From: Gammaproteobacteria bacterium | Lineage (GTDB): Bacteria; Pseudomonadota; Gammaproteobacteria; Steroidobacterales; Rariloculaceae | Assembly: GCA_017577365.1 (NCBI GenBank) | Contig: PKRJ01000014.1 | Location: 1-64,000 of the forward strand | Direction: 5' to 3' | DNA: 64,000 bases | Part shown: in pieces, positions 59,270 to 64,000 of the stretch | Position numbering within the stretch: the first letter of the stretch is position 1 | Layout: every line of letters begins with the position of its first letter | The notes under the pieces: generated by a model | Seen by the model: only the letters and a program-made list of their open reading frames with translations | Told to the model about the DNA's origin: nothing | The model's database searches: none | Program-made: the position numbers and the translations under genes

Positions 59270-59343
59270 TGGAGGCTAGGACCGGAATCGAACCGGTGTA
59301 CGCGGCTTTGCAGGCCGCTGCATCACCACTCTGCCACCTAGCC
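59270..59343 (-). tRNA. tRNA-Cys (GCA)
   Basis: 74 nt including the encoded CCA. Acceptor GGCTAGG pairs with CCTAGCC, and the discriminator base is T, as usual for cysteine tRNA. Anticodon stem-loop CGGCCTGCAAAGCCG gives anticodon GCA. T arm has GGTTCGATTCC. Single gene, no partner tRNAs alongside. Confidence 0.97.
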
Positions 59344-59419
59344 TTCCGGATCGAGAGGCCGGGAAGACCGGCCGCAGGCAAATTTACCACAGCCTGCGGC
59401 GGAACGCCGGCCCCTCCCC

Positions 59420-59989
59420 TCAATTGAGCTCGTCGATCGGCCAGAACCGCGTGCCGGAGACGTCGGCCTGCGCCATCAGCCCCTTGTCGGTCATCTGGTA
59501 AAACGCCACGCCGTCGATGAAGCTCGACGTGACGTTCACGCCGTCGGAGCCCGCTGCCGCCTGCGCCGTCGTGCTCGCGTCCCAGCCGCCGCGGATGAAC
59601 CGATCGAGGTGCGCCGGCGTCTCGAACAGGATCACGACGTCGTACCGTTGCGCGCCGATGCCGAGCCCGACGCCTCCCGTGCCCATTCGCATGTACGTGC
59701 GGCGTCCCGAAGCCTTGTCGACCGCGACTCCCGTGCCGCCGCCGCCCGTCACGATGAAGCCGGCCTTCGTGGCCGTGAAGGCCGCGTAGCCGGCTGCACG
59801 GTCGTAGAGGCTCTTCACAGCCGGCTGCGACTGGAGCAGCTTGTCGAGCGTCTGCTGCGCCCGAGTATCGATCTCCCGGCGGCGCTCGAGCACCCGTGGA
59901 TCGGTGGATGAGCCGTCCGGTTGAGCGAGCGCTGCAGCGGCGGCGAACCAAAGGCCGCAAAGCGAAGCCCAGACAACGTTGATCCGCAT
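59420..59989 (-). CDS. SYLF (Ysc84-type) domain secreted protein
   Basis: 189 residues; ATG 59989; signal peptide ends AAALAQ. The SYLF domain shows TLDKLLQSQPAVKSLYDRAAGYAAF, the Gly-rich GGGGTGVAVDKASGRRTYM, GGVGLGIGAQRYDVVILFET and DGVNVTSSFIDGVAFYQMTD. SYLF domains bind phospholipids in eukaryotes; bacterial secreted versions are of unknown role. Three nt-level Gly-rich blocks are intact, so the protein looks functional. Stands alone between tRNA-Cys and the HupE-like gene. Confidence 0.88.
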   Translation of the reverse strand: MRINVVWASLCGLWFAAAAALAQPDGSSTDPRVLERRREIDTRAQQTLDKLLQSQPAVKSLYDRAAGYAAFTATKAGFIVTGGGGTGVAVDKASGRRTYMRMGTGGVGLGIGAQRYDVVILFETPAHLDRFIRGGWDASTTAQAAAGSDGVNVTSSFIDGVAFYQMTDKGLMAQADVSGTRFWPIDELN

Positions 59990-60020
59990 TCGTCCCCCTT
60001 TCTTAAAGGTCTCGACGCAC

Positions 60021-60737
60021 TCAAGTGGTCACGAAGTAGCCGGTCAGCTGATAGCCGATCAGCACCATTCCCGCGGCCATCAGCACGACGTTCGCGGCAA
60101 AGGCGTGCCGCATAAAGCTCGTCCCCATGCTCCGCCACAGCGTGAAGCCGACCAGCATCACGCTGAGCGCGAGAAGCTGTCCGAGCTCGACGCCGATATT
60201 GAACGAGATCATGTTCGCGACGAGTCCGTCCCGGGAGATCGCGAGTTCCTGCAGTTTCGTCGCGAGGCCGAAGCCGTGAAACAGCCCGAAAACCATGACG
60301 GCGGCTTTCGTGCTCGGCTCGAAACCGAGGCGACGAAACCCGCCGAGATTCTCGAACGCCTTGTAGACGACCGACAGGCCGATGACGGCGTCGATCAGGT
60401 ACGGATTGACGTGCAGACCGCCGAGGACTCCGAGCAGCAGCGTCGCGCTGTGCCCGATCGCGAACAGCGTGACGTAGAGCGCGACGTCCTTCAGGCGGTA
60501 TAGAAAGAAGATCACGCCGGCGAGAAAGAGCAGATGGTCGTAGCCCGTGACCATGTGCTTCGCGCCGAGGTAGAGGTACGGCCCGACGTGAACGCCGGCC
60601 GCGCGCAACAGGAATGCCTGATCCTCGCCTTCGATGCCGTGGCCAAGTGCCGCCGTCGCGGCGCTCCCAAGGAGCAGCGCGGCCAGTGCCGCCACGGCCA
60701 GTCGCCGGAGCAGAAATCGGTCGGCGCCGTCCAACAT
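60021..60737 (-). CDS. HupE/UreJ-type membrane protein
   Basis: 238 residues from ATG 60737 (MLDGADRF); an ATG at 60761 is an alternative and neither has a strong binding site. An N-terminal signal-like helix is followed by a short histidine-containing stretch, then six membrane helices. Family motif GAKHMVTGYDHLLFLAGVIFF carries the conserved His and Asp of HupE/UreJ proteins, with further blocks LFAIGHSATLLLGVLGG, FGLFHGFGLATKLQEL and ISFNIGVELGQLLAL. HupE and UreJ are putative nickel or cobalt permeases; this HupE/UreJ_2 subgroup is less well defined and stands here without hydrogenase or urease genes, so the metal is uncertain. Confidence 0.85.
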   Translation of the reverse strand: MLDGADRFLLRRLAVAALAALLLGSAATAALGHGIEGEDQAFLLRAAGVHVGPYLYLGAKHMVTGYDHLLFLAGVIFFLYRLKDVALYVTLFAIGHSATLLLGVLGGLHVNPYLIDAVIGLSVVYKAFENLGGFRRLGFEPSTKAAVMVFGLFHGFGLATKLQELAISRDGLVANMISFNIGVELGQLLALSVMLVGFTLWRSMGTSFMRHAFAANVVLMAAGMVLIGYQLTGYFVTT

Positions 60738-60880
60738 CGCGCGGCCATTGTATCCCAACATTTGGGAGAACGCGCCCGCATCGGCTTGATTCCGGCCCGC
60801 CGAGCCCCCACCGTTCCGTAAAGGATCCACCCGGCCGACGTCGTGCCCGTGTCGGGTTCCCGGGCTCGAGGAAGCGCAGG

Positions 60881-61837
60881 ATGGAGTACAAGGACTACTA
60901 CAAGATCATGGGCGTCGAGCGAAACGCGACGCAGGAGGAGATCAAGCGCGCGTACCGCCGCCTCGCCCGCAAATACCATCCGGACGTCAGCAAGGAGCCG
61001 GATGCCGAAGAGCGCTTCAAAGAGCTCGGCGAAGCGTACGAGGTGCTGAGCGACCCCGAGAAGCGTGCGGCCTACGACTCGCTCGGACCGCATTGGCGGG
61101 CCGGCCAGCAGTTCCGGCCTCCTCCCGACTGGGAGGAGCACTTCCATTTCGGCGGCTTCGGCGACGGCACGCGGACGAGCGCCGGAGCGCGCGATTTCAG
61201 CGATTTCTTCGAGGCGTTATTCGGACGCGCCGGTTTCGGAACCGGCCGATCGCGCTCGTTCACCTTCTCGACGCGCGGCGACGACTACCAGACGACGATC
61301 ACCCTGTCGCTCGACGAAGCGTATCGCGGCGTGACGAAGACGCTTACCGTCTCGGTGCCGGAGGTCGGTCCGAGCGGGGAGATCGTCGAGCAAACGCGCA
61401 CGATCAACGTGCGCATTCCGCCGGGTGTCACGGACGGACGCCGCATTCGGCTCCCTCGCCAGGGCGCCGCGGGGCCGGGCGGACGCGGCGATCTCTACGC
61501 GATCGTCCGACTCGCACCCCATCCGTTCTTTCGTCCGAGCGGCAAAGATATCCATCTCGACTTGCCGATCACCCCTTGGGAAGCGGCGCTCGGCGCGACG
61601 GTCACCGTGCCGACGCTCGGCGGCCCCGTGGAGCTCAAGATCCCGAAAAACTCTCAGGCCGGCCAGAAATTGCGCTTGCGCGGCAGAGGATTACCTGGAT
61701 CGCCGCCGGGCGACCAGCTCGTCACGCTCCAGATCGTCGCGCCGCCCGCCGACACGCCTGAGATCGAGGAGCTCTACCGTCGGCTCTCGCAGCTCGTCAC
61801 GTCGAATCCTCGCGCGCATCTCGGCGTCGGCCGCTGA
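60881..61837 (+). CDS. cbpA: DnaJ-type co-chaperone CbpA-like
   Basis: 318 residues from ATG 60881. J domain 1-70 (YYKIMGVERNATQEEIKRAY, the HPD motif in YHPDVS, YEVLSDPEKRAAYD), a Gly/Phe-rich linker (FHFGGFGDG, FGRAGFGTG), then two C-terminal substrate-binding domains (TITLSLDEAYRGVTKTL, RIPPGVTDGRRIRL, GRGDLYAIVRLAPHPFFR, ITPWEAALGATVTVPTLGG). It lacks a zinc-finger domain, so it is the CbpA type rather than DnaJ. Works with DnaK in protein folding in the cytoplasm. Divergent from the HupE-like gene across 143 bp. Confidence 0.94.
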   Translation: MEYKDYYKIMGVERNATQEEIKRAYRRLARKYHPDVSKEPDAEERFKELGEAYEVLSDPEKRAAYDSLGPHWRAGQQFRPPPDWEEHFHFGGFGDGTRTSAGARDFSDFFEALFGRAGFGTGRSRSFTFSTRGDDYQTTITLSLDEAYRGVTKTLTVSVPEVGPSGEIVEQTRTINVRIPPGVTDGRRIRLPRQGAAGPGGRGDLYAIVRLAPHPFFRPSGKDIHLDLPITPWEAALGATVTVPTLGGPVELKIPKNSQAGQKLRLRGRGLPGSPPGDQLVTLQIVAPPADTPEIEELYRRLSQLVTSNPRAHLGVGR

Positions 61838-61847
61838 TTCCGTACGG

Positions 61848-61870
61848 CGCGTTCCTGCCCCAAGAACGCG
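61848..61870 (+). terminator. Hairpin after cbpA
   Basis: Arms CGCGTTC and GAACGCG around a 9-base centre, about 11 bp past the cbpA stop and just before the next promoter. No T-run. Confidence 0.45.
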
Positions 61871-61877
61871 TTCCCGC

Positions 61878-61906
61878 TTGACGTATTGGCATTCAAGAGC
61901 TAGCTT
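61878..61906 (+). promoter_or_regulatory. Putative promoter of the DUF3450 gene
   Basis: TTGACG (61878-61883) and TAGCTT (61901-61906) with a 17-bp spacer, 25 bp before the start codon. The -35 is one base from consensus. Confidence 0.6.
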
Positions 61907-61930
61907 GGGCGCCCCATCCTGGAGGAAAGC

Positions 61931-62650
61931 ATGCGACAGATCAAAACGGGCCTCGTTGCGGCCATTCTGACCTGCCTACCCGTCGCGTACGGTGTCGCTC
62001 AGGAACAGGAACAGGGGCAGCAGGGGGGGAACAACCAGACAGGACAGTCCGCGGTCGAGCAATACGATGTCCTGCTGCGGGACATCGCCGGCCTGCAAGT
62101 TTACAACGCGTTGCTGGAGCGCCAGATTCAGGATCAGCAGCAGCAAGTCGAGCAGATCCGCGCTGCCATGGAGCAGGTGCCGGAGCTCGAGCGACAGATT
62201 CCGGCGCTGCTGATCCGCATGGTCGATGCCCTCGAGCAGTTCGTCGCGCTCGACATTCCGTTCAACCTCGAGGAGCGCACGAATCGAGTGAACGAGCTGA
62301 AAGCGCTCGTCGAGCGCAGCGACGTCACGGACGCCGAGAAGCTGCGGCGTATCATGGAAGCCTGGACGGTCGAGACGGAGTATGGCCGAGAGTACGTGGC
62401 GGACGTCGGTCCGCTCGAGGTCAACGGCCAGCTCTATCCCGAGGTGGAGTTTCTGCGCTTAGGTCGAGTCGCGTACTTCTACATGACGCCGGACGGCGAA
62501 GAGATCGGCGCATGGGATCATCGGTCGCGGGAATGGGTCATGCTCGGCAGCGAGCACCGCAACCAGATCCGTCAGACGATGCGAATGGCGCGCAACCAGG
62601 TTGCGCCCGACATCGTGCTCCTGCCGATCGTTCCGCCGTCGACGGAGTGA
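61931..62650 (+). CDS. DUF3450 family secreted coiled-coil protein
   Basis: 239 residues; ATG 61931 preceded by CTGGAGGAAAGC. Signal peptide ends GVAQE; a Gln/Gly-rich stretch (residues 25-43) and then a coiled-coil (LERQIQDQQQQVEQIRAAME) and the family blocks QIPALLIRMVDALEQFVALDIPF, RVNELKALVERSDVTDAEKLRRIMEAW, EYGREYVADVGPLEVNG and YPEVEFLRLGRVAYFYMTPDG. DUF3450 genes commonly precede exbB/exbD/tonB-type genes in gammaproteobacteria and may help TonB-type energy transfer. Here it stands alone between its own promoter and a strong terminator, although the window holds five receptors. Confidence 0.92.
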   Translation: MRQIKTGLVAAILTCLPVAYGVAQEQEQGQQGGNNQTGQSAVEQYDVLLRDIAGLQVYNALLERQIQDQQQQVEQIRAAMEQVPELERQIPALLIRMVDALEQFVALDIPFNLEERTNRVNELKALVERSDVTDAEKLRRIMEAWTVETEYGREYVADVGPLEVNGQLYPEVEFLRLGRVAYFYMTPDGEEIGAWDHRSREWVMLGSEHRNQIRQTMRMARNQVAPDIVLLPIVPPSTE

Positions 62651-62680
62651 CGGGTTAATCTGACGCCGTTGACCGAGTGG

Positions 62681-62720
62681 AAGGCCCCTGGCTCTCGATC
62701 GAGTCAGGGGCCTTTCTCTT
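62681..62720 (+). terminator. Rho-independent terminator after the DUF3450 gene
   Basis: Perfect arms AAGGCCCCTG (62681-62690) and CAGGGGCCTT (62705-62714) with a loop that can pair further, followed by TCTCTT and more T. The clearest intrinsic terminator in the window. Confidence 0.9.
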
Positions 62721-62792
62721 TTCGCCGTCTGCCGTCGGCAAGCTTTCCGCGCCGAGCGCGTCTCGTGCCGCCCTCGCCGCGAACCGTGCGGC

Positions 62793-63395
62793 TCACCGAT
62801 CGACGACGAGGAGCTCTCCGTCCTGCTCGGAGATCGAGCCCTTCGCGAGCTGCGTCTTGATCTCGTAGCGCTGACCGGGACGAAGCGTCATCTCGCTTTC
62901 GAACGGCTGATAGCCCGGCAACGCGATCTTGATGCGATACGTCCCGGCTTTCAGTCTCAACCCCTTGGCGAAACGATCGACGTGCCCGGCGTAGCGGTCG
63001 TCGATGAAAACCGCGGCGTCTTTCGGCGCCACCGACAGCACGACCTGCGCCGTCTCGTCGGCGCTCGGGAACTTGAGCTCCGACGGCGTCGTCATCGCCA
63101 GCCGATACGCGTAGCGCTCGCCGGGCTCGAGCGTGATCGTGCGGCGCACGTCCTCGTAGCCCGCCAGCTTGAAGACGAGCTCGTGGGTTCCGGGCAGCAG
63201 CGTCAATCGCGACTTGCCGCGTAGCTGGCGCACGTGACCGATATACTGCCCGTCGACCCATACACCCGCGTCGCGCTCCGCGCGGCTCGCCGCTTTGATC
63301 TCGACCTCGGCAAGCATCGGGTTAGCGGCCATCGCGCCCGCCGTCCATACCGACGAAAGCGCGAGCGCCGCGGCGATCTTCGTTACGGCTCGCAT
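62793..63395 (-). CDS. Secreted protein with two PEGA domains
   Basis: 200 residues from ATG 63395, with GGAGGAG upstream; signal peptide ends TAGAMAA. Two PEGA repeats are visible: AGVWVDGQYIGHVRQL with LLPGTHELVFKLAGYEDV, then AAVFIDDRYAGHVDRF with LKAGTYRIKIALPGYQPF. Each ends with an ITLEPGERYAYRL or MTLRPGQRYEIKT strand. PEGA modules are about 65-residue beta domains found on the cell surface or attached to other proteins; function is generally unknown. Here the protein is nothing but the two modules and a short acidic tail. Gene converges on the DUF3450 terminator. Confidence 0.9.
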   Translation of the reverse strand: MRAVTKIAAALALSSVWTAGAMAANPMLAEVEIKAASRAERDAGVWVDGQYIGHVRQLRGKSRLTLLPGTHELVFKLAGYEDVRRTITLEPGERYAYRLAMTTPSELKFPSADETAQVVLSVAPKDAAVFIDDRYAGHVDRFAKGLRLKAGTYRIKIALPGYQPFESEMTLRPGQRYEIKTQLAKGSISEQDGELLVVDR

Positions 63396-63627
63396 TGAAA
63401 CTCCTCCGTATCCCCTGTGGCGAGCGCGGTCGGCGCCGCGCCGCGGGTACCCTAATAGGTGTCGACACGGATTAGAAGCTCGAAACGAGCCGCGGCGGCA
63501 GGGCAAGTAGTGACGGAGGTTTTTCCTGTCGCTATCTCGCGACGGGCTCGCATCAGGCGCGCTGTCACGCACCACGTTTCAGCCGGTTTCTCGCGCCGCG
63601 GTCACGGCATGCTACGGCTTGCGTCGA

Positions 63628-64000
63628 TCAAGGGTGAAGCAGCACCTTGATCGCGCCGTCCTGCTTTCTCTGAAAGATCTCGTAGCCGTGCGGCCCCTGC
63701 TCGAGGGGCAAATGATGCGTCGCGAGATCGTCGACGCCGAGGGGATCGGACTCGCCGGAAACGAGCGGCATGATGTCGTCGACCCAACGCTTCACGTTCG
63801 CCTGCCCCATGCGAATCTGAATCTGCTTGTCGAACAGCTTCAGCATCGGCAGCGGATCCATTGCGCCGCCGTAGACGCCGCTGATCGAGATCGTGCCGCC
63901 TCGACGAACCGTATCGATCGCCTCCAGCAGCACCGTCAATCGATCCACGCCCGCCTTTTGAAACAGCGTTTGCGCGATCGAGTCGGGCAGCATTCCGGTC
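63628..64000 (-). CDS. Zinc-type alcohol dehydrogenase, C-terminal part (cut by window edge)
   Basis: The last 123 residues of an MDR-superfamily dehydrogenase, running off the right edge. Visible: LLEAIDTVRRGGTISISGVYGG (end of the Rossmann half), LKLFDKQIQIRMGQANVKRWVDDIMPL and HHLPLEQGPHGYEIFQRKQDGAIKVLLHP. The region GQANVKRW and the terminal IKVLLHP resemble glutathione-dependent-formaldehyde-dehydrogenase-like zinc proteins. The catalytic zinc and cofactor motifs are outside the window, so substrate is not assigned. Confidence 0.85.
   Translation of the reverse strand, partial: TGMLPDSIAQTLFQKAGVDRLTVLLEAIDTVRRGGTISISGVYGGAMDPLPMLKLFDKQIQIRMGQANVKRWVDDIMPLVSGESDPLGVDDLATHHLPLEQGPHGYEIFQRKQDGAIKVLLHP

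Noticed and set aside
55378..59343. Genomic island bounded by tRNA-Leu and tRNA-Cys
   Set aside because: No integrase and no direct repeat of a tRNA 3-prime end was found next to either tRNA; the genes between are ordinary or decayed.
1..64000. CRISPR array, rRNA, insertion sequence or prophage
   Set aside because: No regularly spaced identical repeats of 25-40 bp, no 16S/23S/5S signature, no transposase or integrase motif, and no phage structural gene was seen. The only tandem array is the coding repeat in the fasciclin gene.

Overview
The window is about two-thirds G+C, densely coded and Gram-negative. The evidence is five TonB-dependent outer-membrane receptors plus a broken sixth, a complete system I cytochrome c maturation set including CcmI, a DUF3450 protein and a CbpA-type co-chaperone. 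This fits a heterotrophic, probably marine or saline gammaproteobacterium; no taxonomic marker gene lies in the window, so the assignment is inference. De novo glycine betaine synthesis (GSMT and SDMT) and an NhaA antiporter point to salt stress. Tannase, LigM-type O-demethylase, class 3-like aldehyde dehydrogenase, LigB/DODA-type dioxygenase and EthD-domain genes point to plant- or lignin-derived aromatic compounds.

Layout. 1-8650: a TonB receptor cut by the window edge; a two-gene unit of a membrane-anchored di-heme peroxidase-like cytochrome with a CX3CH motif and an OmpA-domain protein; a GNAT relic; a porin with one heme motif at its mature N terminus (Cyc2-like architecture); a secreted tannase/feruloyl esterase; a collapsed FecA-like receptor. 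8970-21370: a receptor, an AlgE-like porin, an EthD protein, an FAD/NAD(P) protein with a 44-residue membrane peptide, then a rightward module of receptor, DUF6152 protein and two paralogous secreted proteins of unknown function, headed by four direct repeats spaced exactly 11 bp, and a doubtful truncated gene. 21388-35015: extradiol-type dioxygenase, a DsbA-like/NhaA fusion, ilvD, LigM-like demethylase, a 37-bp-arm inverted repeat, aldehyde dehydrogenase, a beta-propeller di-heme cytochrome, two tandem MarR regulators and a CadC-like regulator with TPRs.

35359-48073: a very large receptor divergent from the CadC-like gene, the betaine pair, and ccmA-ccmB, a PadR regulator, then ccmCDEFGHI, with 1- to 4-bp overlaps or gaps inside the second block. 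The ccm genes make the c-type cytochromes needed by the three or more heme proteins seen here. 48372-54624: a leftward lipoprotein, receptor and beta-helix protein unit with a perfect palindrome in its leader. 54939-64000: a small basic protein, tRNA-Leu(UAA), a fasciclin protein with an octapeptide-repeat tail, a broken S41 peptidase, a head-to-head LytTR and PH-domain pair with doubtful 5-prime ends, tRNA-Cys(GCA), SYLF, HupE/UreJ-like, CbpA, DUF3450 and PEGA proteins, and the end of a zinc-type alcohol dehydrogenase.

The window has no rRNA, CRISPR array, recognisable transposase or phage gene. Accessory character shows instead as gene relics (GNAT, FecA-like receptor, S41 peptidase, possibly others) and as several receptor-centred clusters whose substrates cannot be read from sequence.
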